DNA from: Anaerolineae bacterium
GTDB lineage: Bacteria; Chloroflexota; Anaerolineae; Aggregatilineales; Phototrophicaceae
DNA length: 54,249 nt
NCBI GenBank assembly: GCA_022823165.1
Contig: JAJDXR010000016.1
Span: 1-54,249 of the forward strand
Direction of reading: 5' to 3'
Shown: piece after piece, positions 1 through 8,786 of the stretch
Layout of the letters: every line of letters starts with the position of its first letter
Numbering within the stretch: position 1 is the first letter of the stretch
Notes under the pieces: model-generated
What the model saw: only the letters and a program-made list of their open reading frames with translations
What the model was told of the DNA's origin: nothing
Databases searched by the model: none
Translations under genes and position numbers: made by a program

Positions 1-2721
1 AGAGAGGCTCCTTTGATTAACGATGCCGCCGCCGCGCAAGACGACATTATAGAGATAGCTCGTCCCGTATGCCTTGCCCGTCGTATAATTGGGCCACCTC
101 ACTGTGATGTGATCCTTGGAAACGCCGAGGACATCGATCCAACCTTGGATACGGCAAGGCGTCGCTGTCGGCGTGGCTGTGGCTTCAGGTTCGGTTTTCG
201 TCGTAACGCTGGCAGTTCGTGTTGTGCCGTCGCTAAAGCGCACCGTGATGCTGATAGTATAAGTCGCGTTCGAGTTTAATTTTCCGTAGGTATGGCTGGT
301 GCGGCCCGCCGCGACGGTCTTGCTTCTCGCTTTCCCCGATTCCGGTTGCAGTACCAGCGTGTAATCCAGGGCCGTGGACAAATCGGTCCAAGCAACCGTG
401 ATGTGATCCTTCGATTGCTTGCTGACGCTGATGTTGAAAACGGGCAGAGGGGTGGGCGTGGGTGTAAATGTGGCGGCTGGCGTCGCGGTCGCGTCGACCC
501 TCTCATATTCGATGCTGTCGCAAGCCGCGTTTGTCTGGGCTCCCCTGCTGTGAGCGACGCACCAGACCGGACCGTTGTCATGCGAGGCGGTATTGCCGCT
601 GAAGCTGCTGCCGCTGATGCTCAGTTTCGACAGGTCGCCCACATAGAGTATCGCGCTGCCGGTGTTGCTGACGCTGTTTTTGGTGAAGCTGCTGTGTTTG
701 ACCGTCAGCGAGCCAGCTCTGTCGACGCCGATCCATTGGCCAAAACCCTCTTCATCACGAGCGTTTCTGGAACCATGGTAGATGGCCCCGCCCTTGTGGC
801 TGGCTTCGTTTTCGCTAAAGCTGCTGCCGCTGATGGTCAAATCGCCTTGGTTATGGATCGCCCCGCCGCGGTGGCTGGTTTCATTGTCGCTGAAAGTGCT
901 GTTGCTGATGGTGAGTGTGCCGCCGTTGAAAATCGCCCCGCCATAATGGGAGGTTTCATTGTCGCGGAAGGTGCTGGTGTCGATGGTCAGCGTGCCATTG
1001 TTAAATATCGCCCCGCCATAACTGGCAACATAGCCCTTTGTAAACGTCAGCTTATGGATGACGACCGTGCCGCTATGGATATTCAAGAGGCGGAAGCGCG
1101 CCATGCCTTTCTTGCTTAAGCGGCTGAGCGTATGTCCGCCGCCCTGTATGATAATGTCGGAGGTGATGCTCGGTGGCGACAATGAGCCGCTGAGAATCAC
1201 ATCGTCGTGAAAAGTGATGGTATCCACGCCGTCCCCGGCCGGGCAACTGCCGCTGGCGGCGTCGCTATTGGCGGCCTTGATGGCGTCCGCCAGTTCGCAG
1301 CGACTGCCGTTCAAACTGACTGGCAGTGGCAGTGGTGTGGGCGTGGCGGTGGCTGGGACGGGCGTCGCCGAGGCCTCTGGCTCAGTCTTCGTCGTGACGC
1401 TGGCGGTGAGCGTCCGGCCGTCGCCGAAGCGCGCTGTGATGCTCACGGTATAGGTGGCGTTCGAAAGCAAGCCGCCATAGGTATGGCTGGTCCGGTCCGC
1501 GGCGACGGTCTTGGTTCTCTTTTTGCCCGATTCCGGCTGCAGCGTCAACGTGTAATCCAGCGCCGCGGACAAATCGGTCCAAGCCACCGTGATGTGATCC
1601 TTCGACTGCTTGCTGACACTGATGCTGAAAGCGGGCAGCGTGGCTGTGGCCGGCGCCGCGGGAATCAACTGCTTCGCGGCGCTCCACGCACCCAACAGTT
1701 GATAGACTACTTCATCGCCCATCGCCCGCACCCGCACCGTATACACCGTGCCGGGCTGCAAATCATCGAAGGTATACTGCGTCTGCGGCGGATCAACCCG
1801 TTTCAGAATGCGCTCGCCCACCGGCGGATCCAGGCGTATGCGATAGCGGTCGGCGCCGGCGACGGCATCCCAGGCGACCGTGTTGCCCGAAAGTACGCGG
1901 AAGTTCTGTGGCGCTGGCAACTCAGGCAGCCCCGTTGGCGTCGCGGTCGGCGTGGCCGTCGCGGTCGCTGTCGGCGTGGCTGTGGCTTCGGGCTCGGTTT
2001 TGCTGGTGACGCTGGCGCTTAGCGTCCTGCCGTCGCTAAAACGCGCCGTGATGCTGATAGTATAAGTCGCGTTCGAATTCAAGCCGCCGTAGGTATGGCT
2101 GCTGCGGCCCGCGGCGACGGTATGTGATCTCGCTGGCGTCGATTCCGGCTGCAGATTCAGCGTGTAATCCAGCGCCGCCGACAGATCGGTCCAAGCCACC
2201 GTGATGTGATCCTTCGATTGCTTGCTGACGCTGATGTTGAAAGCGGGCAGCGTGGCGGTGGGCGGGACAGGCGTCGCCGTCGCGGTGTCCGTTGGCGGGG
2301 GCGTCGCGGTTGGCGCCGCTGTTGGACTGGGCGCGACTGTCCGCGCTTGTATATCGGCGACCAGGGCGCTGCCGCTCTCGGGATAGGCGGTCATCTTTAT
2401 CGTATAAGTCCTGTCCGCCTGTAAGCCGCCGAAAGTGTGCGTGGTCGTCCCGGCGTTGGCGGTGGTGTAGGCATAATGCCCATCCCCGCGTATTTCCACA
2501 TAATACAAGAGCACATTGCCCATGTCGGTCCAGCTGACGCTGATGTGGTCTTTCGATTGGCTGCTGACGGTGATTTCGAGGCTAGGCTGTCCGGCTACGC
2601 TTTGGGCGGGCAGCAGCATGGCCGAGACCATAACCAGGATGAGCGCCAAATTGAGCGGCAGCGCCAACCGAGGCGCACGCTCCGCCACCAGAAATGAATA
2701 TCGCCTGAGTATGGAATTCAT
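1..2721 (-). CDS. Secreted Fn3 / beta-helix repeat protein, partial (C-terminus beyond the window)
   Basis: The minus strand is open from the ATG at 2719-2721 to base 1 with no stop, giving 907 codons. Residues about 20-45 form a hydrophobic signal or anchor segment ending near AQSVAG. Fibronectin-III-like domains follow at about 45-130, 157-246, 263-352, 360-449 and 759-848, and a further one begins near 854. Most carry the signature SKQSKDHITVAWTDL and are joined by Thr/Pro-rich linkers (TATPTATATATP type). Residues about 465-737 are a Chlamydia-Pmp-like right-handed beta-helix with repeats such as GGAIFNNGTLTI and STFSDNE. The likely role is a surface-exposed or secreted adhesin or matrix protein; the ligand is unknown. 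All longer plus-strand frames here are antisense shadows. The C-terminus, and so any sorting signal, is not visible. Confidence 0.85.
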   Translation of the reverse strand, partial: MNSILRRYSFLVAERAPRLALPLNLALILVMVSAMLLPAQSVAGQPSLEITVSSQSKDHISVSWTDMGNVLLYYVEIRGDGHYAYTTANAGTTTHTFGGLQADRTYTIKMTAYPESGSALVADIQARTVAPSPTAAPTATPPPTDTATATPVPPTATLPAFNISVSKQSKDHITVAWTDLSAALDYTLNLQPESTPARSHTVAAGRSSHTYGGLNSNATYTISITARFSDGRTLSASVTSKTEPEATATPTATATATPTATPTGLPELPAPQNFRVLSGNTVAWDAVAGADRYRIRLDPPVGERILKRVDPPQTQYTFDDLQPGTVYTVRVRAMGDEVVYQLLGAWSAAKQLIPAAPATATLPAFSISVSKQSKDHITVAWTDLSAALDYTLTLQPESGKKRTKTVAADRTSHTYGGLLSNATYTVSITARFGDGRTLTASVTTKTEPEASATPVPATATPTPLPLPVSLNGSRCELADAIKAANSDAASGSCPAGDGVDTITFHDDVILSGSLSPPSITSDIIIQGGGHTLSRLSKKGMARFRLLNIHSGTVVIHKLTFTKGYVASYGGAIFNNGTLTIDTSTFRDNETSHYGGAIFNGGTLTISNSTFSDNETSHRGGAIHNQGDLTISGSSFSENEASHKGGAIYHGSRNARDEEGFGQWIGVDRAGSLTVKHSSFTKNSVSNTGSAILYVGDLSKLSISGSSFSGNTASHDNGPVWCVAHSRGAQTNAACDSIEYERVDATATPAATFTPTPTPLPVFNISVSKQSKDHITVAWTDLSTALDYTLVLQPESGKARSKTVAAGRTSHTYGKLNSNATYTISITVRFSDGTTRTASVTTKTEPEATATPTATPCRIQGWIDVLGVSKDHITVRWPNYTTGKAYGTSYLYNVVLRGGGIVNQRSLS
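379..2242 (-). repeat. Three near-identical 61-base repeats inside the Fn3 domains
   Basis: Copies lie at 379-439, 1570-1630 and 2182-2242 and differ at only a few positions. They encode the SKQSKDHITVAWTDL core of three Fn3 domains. A more divergent copy lies near 2526-2578. The DNA-level identity suggests recent domain duplication or gene conversion inside the gene. Confidence 0.8.
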
Positions 2722-2774
2722 AGCGAGTTAGTCCTGTCCGCAGTCAAATTTCCAGTAGCAAATATACGGTCACG

Positions 2775-2803
2775 AGTATAGCGCATTGGCTGCCTGAAAT
2801 CAA
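2775..2803 (-). promoter_or_regulatory. Sigma70-like promoter of the Fn3/beta-helix gene
   Basis: On the minus strand TTGATT (2803-2798) and TATACT (2780-2775) are separated by 17 bases. Transcription would begin near 2768, about 47 bases before the ATG at 2721. This is seen by eye and is a good match to the bacterial housekeeping consensus. Confidence 0.5.
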
Positions 2804-3183
2804 ACGCGCCGGCAAAGCCCGGGCTCCATCGGGGATGCCATGCCAGCGTCTCACCAGCGCCCTGATTTGAAATCATCGATAGGCTTGTGATGGCAGTGTG
2901 GAAGCTGCTCTTCATAACAATATGGGTGGAACGGGCGAGAAAGCCCGCAAAGGCGCATGATTGGCGAATAGTTAATTTACATATATCGGGGGGGGGGGGG
3001 AGATTAACGGTAACAAAATTGTTCCGCCTTTAAGACTCATATTGCAATTTGACCCTGGATTATGCCATAGTTCCATCAGTCGGGCAATGTTGAAGAACAT
3101 AAGGGCAGAGCAATCGCACCAGTTATTTTTTGCCGTCGAGGACACCGAGTTTTCTTCGCATTTTCGCAAAATAACCTAGGTGA

Positions 3184-3213
3184 TGTAGGGGTGTTTCGCT
3201 GAAACGCCCGCCC
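3184..3213 (+). repeat. REP-like palindrome, single copy
   Basis: The element begins TGTAGGGG, has the inverted arms GGTGTTTC and GAAACGCC and ends CGCCCGCCC. It belongs to the dispersed TGTAGGGGCG...CGCCC family found at many other intergenic sites in this window, with a diverged inner stem. Confidence 0.6.
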
Positions 3214-3287
3214 ATGAGTTGTTCCCCGGCGACCCGCGCCAATGGGAAATCAAGCGCGGCGAATCTAGCTAGCGGAAGGATGACAAC

Positions 3288-4400
3288 GTGCGTATCAGCA
3301 AAATCTCTGTGACGGGGCTCTTCGGCATGTTCGACCACGAGATTCCGCTGAACCAGGAGTCTCGGATTACGATTGTGCATGGTCCGAACGGGGTGGGGAA
3401 GACGACTCTGTTGCGTATGCTGGATTGCTTGTTCAACTGTGATTATGAATTGATGGATGAGATTCCATTTGATGAATTTCGAGTTTACTTTGAGGATGGG
3501 GGAGTCGTTACGATAACAAAGGAACATACATTTGAAGATGACAACGATCCTTCACGATTTTTGATCAAGTACAACGATCGCACTGGGGCTAACTACGCGC
3601 CAATCAAGCTGTCGACGTATGGCGCGCATCGCTTCAATAGTGATGTGCAGCGTCGCTTCCCAGATCATGTGCGAGTAGAATTGGACGGTAGATCTTATTG
3701 GCTGACAGATACAACCGTGGCTCGCTACATTACTGACGGTATCCTGTCTCCTACAGATCTCATTAGCAAGAAGGATATTCTCACTGCGGACTCTTCCAAG
3801 TTGTACCAAACTCTTTATGGCGAGCAACCAGAATGGTTCTTTCGTATCTTTGATGAAACTGAAACTGTATCACTACAGATTCAGCGAACACAGAATGTAG
3901 CAATTGTTGATTACGATCTGCTTGATACTACTGACGATAAACGATTCCATGTTGACCCGATCTTGAAAATTGAGCCTTTATCATTCTTCGCGGAAAGTTT
4001 GCGAGAGTTACGTCAGGCACTTTTTCGACCCGAAGCAAGGCTGCTCTATGACATCATCAATGAACGCATCCTCTTTAAGTCACTTGAATTGGCTACGGAT
4101 GAATTTAGATTTGTTGCAGATAATGGCAGCGAGATTCCATTGTCGCATCTGTCCTCCGGAGAAAAGCAACTCCTTATCTTATATTCTCAACTTCTGTTCG
4201 ATGTTGAACCCGACACCCTCGTCATGATCGACGAACCCGAGCTCTCCATGAACGTCGTCTGGCAGCGCAACTTCTTGAAGGACTTGCAGCGAATCGTCGA
4301 GCTGCGCAAGTTCGACGTGCTCATCGCCACGCATTCGCCGCAGATCATCCATGACAAATGGGACTGGATGGTGCCGCTGCGCGAAAGTGTGGATGACTGA
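3288..4400 (+). CDS. AAA/ABC-type ATPase, AriA-like component of a PARIS-like defence pair
   Basis: This is a 370-residue soluble ATPase of the SMC/ABC-like AAA_15/AAA_21 group. Walker A GPNGVGKT is at 32-39, the ABC signature LSSGEKQ at 288-294, Walker B LVMIDEPE at 311-318 and the H-loop region IATHSPQ at 346-352. The start is GTG, with AAGGA seven bases upstream. The next gene, a DUF4435 protein, begins two bases after the stop, so the two are surely cotranslated. In known PARIS systems AriA is an ATPase of this type that holds the AriB toxin until a phage trigger releases it; that role is inferred here. At 370 residues it is shorter than I would expect for AriA. The centre of the gene (about 3430-4200) is clearly AT-richer than its ends and than neighbouring genes, suggesting transfer. 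Other ATPase-based defence proteins (Septu, Gabija, OLD) are alternatives, but the DUF4435 partner favours PARIS. Confidence 0.8.
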   Translation: MRISKISVTGLFGMFDHEIPLNQESRITIVHGPNGVGKTTLLRMLDCLFNCDYELMDEIPFDEFRVYFEDGGVVTITKEHTFEDDNDPSRFLIKYNDRTGANYAPIKLSTYGAHRFNSDVQRRFPDHVRVELDGRSYWLTDTTVARYITDGILSPTDLISKKDILTADSSKLYQTLYGEQPEWFFRIFDETETVSLQIQRTQNVAIVDYDLLDTTDDKRFHVDPILKIEPLSFFAESLRELRQALFRPEARLLYDIINERILFKSLELATDEFRFVADNGSEIPLSHLSSGEKQLLILYSQLLFDVEPDTLVMIDEPELSMNVVWQRNFLKDLQRIVELRKFDVLIATHSPQIIHDKWDWMVPLRESVDD

Positions 4401-4402
4401 CG

Positions 4403-5326
4403 ATGAAACCAGCCAATACCGGTAAAGAAAACGTTACTGAAATTCTGATGTCTCTACCCGTAAACAAGAAGGGCTTTTCTTTCTTGTTTGTAGAAGGCCG
4501 CGATGACACACGCTTTTGGGCCAGGTACAAGACTGATAGATGTGATATTTTCCCAGCAGGCAACCAAAAAAATGTTATTGAAACGCTGATATTTAAGAGT
4601 TGGCGCAAAGACTTACGCCAGCGGGTCGCCGGCATTGTTGATCCAGATTACGAACTTATTGATCCAACCGGCAAGCTGCTTGTAGACGATCTCTTGCATG
4701 ACGATGTGCCAGATCTCGAAAACATGATTGTCTCACGAAAGACAATTGCCGCTGCCATGTTTAGACCGGGGCCATTTGGCAACATGGATGCCGCTGATAA
4801 GTTCGCCGAAGATTGGTTGAACGCTGCATTGCAGCTAAGCATGGATTACGGTTATTTCCGCTTGGTCGCCAAACAACATCGCAATTTCGACCTTGTTCCT
4901 AACTCAATCGAATCTTCATACGGTGATTGCATTAACTTCAGTACTTTTCGGCTAAAGCGTCATGAAACGGCGGAGTTGGTGGTTGAACGTTCTCCCAATG
5001 TTAATATCTCGGCAATCGAACTTCTTGAAGCGGTTAAAGCCGCGCAATGTCAGTATGAGAGAAGCCACTTACTCGTTCGTGGAAAGGACTTGCTCAACTT
5101 TATGCTCTGCGTCTGCCTGGCCGTTTTCGAGAAAATGGCTGGCGACGAATCGGTTCGGAGCAGGCTCAAAGATTGGTTGCTTGTCGTGCGCGATAGTGAC
5201 GAGTTGTTTCGAAGACTGCAAGGCAAGTATAAATGTGAAGACCTAAAGTGTACGAAACTCTACAGCCGTATCGGAAGTTGGGAATCCGACAACAAACCCT
5301 ACAAGATCCTTAAACCTGAGATCTGA
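4403..5326 (+). CDS. DUF4435 (TOPRIM-like) protein, AriB-like effector of a PARIS-like pair
   Basis: This 307-residue protein has the hallmark residues of DUF4435/TOPRIM-like folds. These are FVEGRDDTRFW (Glu31), then IVDPDYE with Asp80 and Asp82, then VPDLENMIVS with Asp104, Glu106 and Asn107. In PARIS, AriB is a DUF4435 protein that acts as the toxic nuclease effector once freed from AriA. I infer the same role from the motifs and from the two-base spacing to the ATPase gene. The gene is AT-richer than the following catabolic genes, and its stop lies only eight bases before the next ATG, so the pair may be transcribed through into the Gfo/Idh/MocA gene. The C-terminal half (about 130-307) is helical with no motif I recognise. 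Confidence 0.8.
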   Translation: MKPANTGKENVTEILMSLPVNKKGFSFLFVEGRDDTRFWARYKTDRCDIFPAGNQKNVIETLIFKSWRKDLRQRVAGIVDPDYELIDPTGKLLVDDLLHDDVPDLENMIVSRKTIAAAMFRPGPFGNMDAADKFAEDWLNAALQLSMDYGYFRLVAKQHRNFDLVPNSIESSYGDCINFSTFRLKRHETAELVVERSPNVNISAIELLEAVKAAQCQYERSHLLVRGKDLLNFMLCVCLAVFEKMAGDESVRSRLKDWLLVVRDSDELFRRLQGKYKCEDLKCTKLYSRIGSWESDNKPYKILKPEI

Positions 5327-5334
5327 GGCGCAAC

Positions 5335-6507
5335 ATGATTGAAACACTCAAGGTCGGCTTAATCGGCTGCGGCAATGTCGTATACTACGGCCACCGGCCC
5401 GCGCTGAAGACCCTGCCCGATGTCGAATTGGTCGCTCTCGCCGATATCACGCCCGAGCGCCGCGCCATCGGCCAGGAATGGTTCGGCCTGCGCGCCGACC
5501 AGCTCTACGCCGATTATCGCGACCTGCTCGCCATCGACGAGATTGAGGCGGTCGTCATCGCCGTGCCGCAGAAGCAGCGCCCGCCGATCGTCCTCGACGC
5601 CTTCGCCGCCGGCAAACATGTGCTCAGCGAAAAGCCTATCAGCAACATTCCGGCCGTCGCCGCTGAACTCGCGCGCGCGGCTGACGCGGCCGGCCTGAAG
5701 ATGGCGATGGTGCATAATTATCATTTCTTGCCCGAATTCCGGCAGATAAAGCAACTGCTGAGCGCCGGCCTCATCGGCGACATTCGTGTGGCGACGCTGC
5801 ATTTTTTGGGCGTCATTGATTATCCCGGCGCGGCTGAATACCAGGCCGATTGGCGACATACCCTGGCGGCCGGCGGCGGCGTGCTGATGGACATGATCCA
5901 CGCCGTCTACCTGGCTGAGTGGCTGGTTGGCGCCGCGGCTCAGCAGGTCATGGCTTTTGTCGACGCGCCTGAATACGCCCGGCGCCAGCCCGTAATCGAG
6001 GATCTGGCTCTGCTGCAGATCGCCTTCCCCAGCGCCTACGCCGTCATCCACATGGCTTGGGGCGAGGGCGTCGGCGGGCTCGACATCAGCGGCGCGGACG
6101 GGCAAATCCGCATGCGTTACAAGCAGTATCAATCGGGCGGCTTTAACCAGCCCGTCGAGCTTTACAGCGTCGACAGCGACTGGCGGCGCAGCGACCACGT
6201 CATCCCCAATCTTCCAGAGCATGCGGACAACACGGCGCGCTCTTTCACCGAGCTCTGGGCCGATTTCCATGGCGCCATCCGCGAGAATCGCCAAGCGATG
6301 GCGCCGGCAGCGGCTGGCGCGCGCGCCCTGGAAATCGTGCTCGGCGCTTACGCCTCCGCCGTCACCGGCCGCGTCGTCAGCTTGCCGCTTGATCCGGCTA
6401 GTCCGGTCTATCAAAAGGGCATCGACGGCATCCCCGACCTGGATGTCTGGGCTGGCAGCAAGACCAAGGCGGCCGGCATCTTCGGCTTGCGCCACTCGCA
6501 TCCATAG
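5335..6507 (+). CDS. Gfo/Idh/MocA family NAD(P)-dependent oxidoreductase
   Basis: This 390-residue protein has an N-terminal Rossmann fold with GLIGCGNVVYYGH near residues 8-20. The family EKP motif (LSEKPISNIP) is near 100, and the C-terminal alpha/beta substrate domain follows. Members oxidise or reduce sugars, inositols or related polyols with NAD(P). The exact substrate cannot be read from the sequence. It opens a catabolic run: a glutamine synthetase-like gene follows after 10 bases and an SDR gene after that. Its ATG lies eight bases behind the DUF4435 stop, so the defence-like pair looks inserted directly upstream of this operon. Confidence 0.85.
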   Translation: MIETLKVGLIGCGNVVYYGHRPALKTLPDVELVALADITPERRAIGQEWFGLRADQLYADYRDLLAIDEIEAVVIAVPQKQRPPIVLDAFAAGKHVLSEKPISNIPAVAAELARAADAAGLKMAMVHNYHFLPEFRQIKQLLSAGLIGDIRVATLHFLGVIDYPGAAEYQADWRHTLAAGGGVLMDMIHAVYLAEWLVGAAAQQVMAFVDAPEYARRQPVIEDLALLQIAFPSAYAVIHMAWGEGVGGLDISGADGQIRMRYKQYQSGGFNQPVELYSVDSDWRRSDHVIPNLPEHADNTARSFTELWADFHGAIRENRQAMAPAAAGARALEIVLGAYASAVTGRVVSLPLDPASPVYQKGIDGIPDLDVWAGSKTKAAGIFGLRHSHP

Positions 6508-6517
6508 AGGAGTCGGC

Positions 6518-7897
6518 ATGAAAAGCGCGCGCGGCATGTTATCGCTTGACGACCTGGCGGCGAAGGTCGAGGCCGGCGACATCGACACGGTCATCCTCGC
6601 CTTCAGCGATCATTACGGCCGTCTGCTGGGCAAACGCCTGGATGCCGAGTTCTTCCTGTTCGAGGCGGCGCGGCAGGGCGCGTACGCCTGCAATTACCTG
6701 CTGACGGCTGACATGGAAATGGAACCCGTGCCCGGCTACGAATTCGCCAATTGGGAATTGGGCTATGGCGACTTTCACCTCGCGCCCGACATGAACACCC
6801 TGCGCCACGCCAGTTGGCTGAACAAAACGGCCATCGCGCTCTGCGACGTCGAGAATGAAGCGCTGCAGCTGCCGGTGTCGATAGCGCCGCGCTCAATCTT
6901 GCGGCGGCAGCTGGATGCGGCGGCGGACCTGGGCTACCGCGTCAAGGCCGCCTCCGAGCTGGAATACTACATCTATCGCGATTCTTACCGCGCTGCCCAT
7001 CAACAAGGCTATGCCGGGCTGGAGCCCATGGGCTGGTATCTGGAAGACTATCACCTGCTGCAAGGCGCGCGCCAAGAGGGCTTCACCGCCGCCGCCCGCC
7101 ATCACCTCAAACACTCAGGCATCCCGGTCGAGAGCAGCAAGGGCGAATGGGGCTTGGGCCAGCACGAGCTGAATATCCGCTATGCTGATCTGCTGAGTAT
7201 GGCCGACCGCCACTCGCTGCTGAAACACTGCCTCAAAGAAATCGCCGACGCCCAGGGCTGCAGCGTGACATTCATGGCCAAGCCCTGCGCCGGTCAAGCT
7301 GGTTCGAGCTGCCACATTCACCTGAGCTTGTTCAGCGGCGGGGACAACGCCTTCGCCGGCGATACCGAGTTTGGGCTGGCTGCCGGCTCCGATGTCTTCC
7401 GCTATTTCCTGGGCGGCTGGATGGCGCGCCTGCGCGAGCTGATGGTCTTTTACGCGCCAACGGTCAATTCGTACAAACGCTACGAAGACGGCTCCTGGGC
7501 GCCAACCCGCATCGCCTGGAGCTACGACAATCGCACCGCCGCTTTCCGCGTGGTGGGGCAGGGCGACAGCCTGCGCATCGAGTGCCGGGCGCCCGGCGCC
7601 GATTGCAACCCCTATCTGGCCTACGCCGCCGCGCTGGCTTCCGGGCTGGATGGCATCCGCAATCGTATTGAGCCGTCCGCTATCTTCACAGGCGATAATT
7701 ACGCCGCCTGGCATCTGCCGCGCGTACCCTACACGCTTGAGCATGCCACCGACAGCTTCGAGCAGAGCGACTTCGCGCGCGCCGCCTTCGGCGATGATGT
7801 CGTGCGGCACTACAGCCACTTCTTCCGCAGCGAGATCGCCAGCTTCAACAGCGCCGTCACCGACTGGGAGCGGACGCGCTACTTCGAGCGGATATAA
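6518..7897 (+). CDS. Glutamine synthetase family protein (gamma-glutamyl ligase-like)
   Basis: The ATG at 6518, preceded by GAGGAG, gives 459 residues. The frame stays open upstream, but that part overlaps the previous gene. Catalytic-domain marks include ASELEYYIY, GLGQHELNIRYAD, the phosphate/ATP loop GSSCHIHLSL, NSYKRYEDGSWAPTRIAW and the ECRAPGADCNPYLAYAAAL segment. These are typical of the GlnA fold as seen in PuuA-like gamma-glutamyl-amine ligases and related catabolic enzymes. Its place between a sugar-type dehydrogenase and an SDR argues for a catabolic ligase rather than the housekeeping nitrogen-assimilation enzyme. The amine or amino-acid substrate is unknown. Confidence 0.85.
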   Translation: MKSARGMLSLDDLAAKVEAGDIDTVILAFSDHYGRLLGKRLDAEFFLFEAARQGAYACNYLLTADMEMEPVPGYEFANWELGYGDFHLAPDMNTLRHASWLNKTAIALCDVENEALQLPVSIAPRSILRRQLDAAADLGYRVKAASELEYYIYRDSYRAAHQQGYAGLEPMGWYLEDYHLLQGARQEGFTAAARHHLKHSGIPVESSKGEWGLGQHELNIRYADLLSMADRHSLLKHCLKEIADAQGCSVTFMAKPCAGQAGSSCHIHLSLFSGGDNAFAGDTEFGLAAGSDVFRYFLGGWMARLRELMVFYAPTVNSYKRYEDGSWAPTRIAWSYDNRTAAFRVVGQGDSLRIECRAPGADCNPYLAYAAALASGLDGIRNRIEPSAIFTGDNYAAWHLPRVPYTLEHATDSFEQSDFARAAFGDDVVRHYSHFFRSEIASFNSAVTDWERTRYFERI

Positions 7898-7925
7898 AAA
7901 GTGATCGTTTCTCTGGAATTTAATG

Positions 7926-7950
7926 GTGGAGCGACCCTTGGGTCGCCCGC
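7926..7950 (+). repeat. REP-like palindrome between the GS-like and SDR genes
   Basis: GCGACCC and GGGTCGC form a perfect 7-base inverted repeat around TT and end in CGCCCGC, the same tail as the other REP-like elements here. It sits in the 74-base gap inside the operon and may form an mRNA hairpin. Confidence 0.6.
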
Positions 7951-7971
7951 ATAATTGTTAAGGACTCCCTT

Positions 7972-8745
7972 ATGCGACTCAAAAACAAAACAGCGCTCAT
8001 CACCGGCGCCGGCAGCGGCATCGGCTGGTATACCGCCCAACTCTTCGCGCGGGAAGGCGCGTCCATCGTCGCCGTCGACATTGACGACAAGGCCGGCATC
8101 GACTGCGTCGCAGCCATCAACAAGAGCGGCGGCTCGGCGGTTTACGTCCGCGCTGACGTCTCGCGCGCTGTCGACTGCTACAACATGGTCGCCGCGGCCG
8201 AAGCGAATTATGGCAAGCTGGACATCTTGTTTAATAACGCCGGCATCAGCCACGCCGAGGACGATGATGCCATCAACACCAGCGAAGCCGTCTGGGATGT
8301 GACCATGGCCGTCAACGTCAAAGGCGTCTTCCTCGGCTGCAAGTATGGCATTCCCGCCTTGCAGCGCGCCGGCGGCGGCAGCGTCATCAATACCGCTTCC
8401 TTTGTGGCTGTGCTGGGCGCCGCTACACCGCAACTGGCTTACACCGCCAGCAAAGGCGCGGTGCTGGCGATGTCGCGCGAGCTGGCCACCATCCACGCCC
8501 GCGAGAATATCCGCGTCAACGCGCTCTGCCCCGGCCCCCTGCGCACTGAACTGCTGATGAAATACCTCGACACCGACGAGAAAAAGCAGCGCCGCCTGGT
8601 GCATATCCCCATGGGGCGCTTCGGCGAGGCCGAAGAAATCGCCAAAGCCGCGCTCTACCTGGCGTCGGATGAGTCCTCGTTTGTGACCGGCAGCAGCTTC
8701 CTGGTCGACGGCGGCATCACAGCGGCCTACGTCACGCCCGAATAA
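7972..8745 (+). CDS. SDR family NAD(P)-dependent oxidoreductase
   Basis: This 257-residue classical short-chain dehydrogenase has the cofactor loop TGAGSGIG (11-18), the NNAG motif (LFNNAGISHA) and the catalytic YTASK with Tyr157 and Lys161. The C-terminal FVTGSSFLVDGGITAAY is typical of enzymes annotated as glucose 1-dehydrogenase, 3-oxoacyl-ACP reductase or similar. The substrate is probably a polyol or hydroxy-acid in the surrounding catabolic run. The ATG follows AAGGA by six bases. Confidence 0.85.
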   Translation: MRLKNKTALITGAGSGIGWYTAQLFAREGASIVAVDIDDKAGIDCVAAINKSGGSAVYVRADVSRAVDCYNMVAAAEANYGKLDILFNNAGISHAEDDDAINTSEAVWDVTMAVNVKGVFLGCKYGIPALQRAGGGSVINTASFVAVLGAATPQLAYTASKGAVLAMSRELATIHARENIRVNALCPGPLRTELLMKYLDTDEKKQRRLVHIPMGRFGEAEEIAKAALYLASDESSFVTGSSFLVDGGITAAYVTPE

Positions 8746-8786
8746 GGCAAAGTCGGCGGCAGCCGGAAAGTCGCCTCCAGTTGCAT

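Larger units (their letters stand above)
2722..3287. other. Intergenic region with a G13 homopolymer and repeat remnants
   Basis: I see no convincing gene here. The stretch holds the minus-strand promoter of the Fn3 gene, an uninterrupted run of 13 G at 2988-3000, a short CGAGGACACCGAG element at 3137-3149 (the CTCGGTG repeat family) and a REP-type palindrome at 3184-3213. The promoter of the downstream ATPase gene should be here, but I cannot place it confidently. Confidence 0.6.

Noticed and set aside
292..2022. Long plus-strand frames under the left-edge surface gene
   Set aside because: They lie opposite the 907-codon minus frame, are Arg/Gly-rich and match no family; they arise because the minus gene lacks stops and is repetitive.
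3123..3527. Minus-strand frame upstream and over the start of the ATPase gene
   Set aside because: It overlaps the Walker A region in antisense, and its product resembles no family.
5359..6594. 411-codon antisense frame opposite the first Gfo/Idh/MocA gene
   Set aside because: No domain, typical shadow composition, and the plus gene is convincing.
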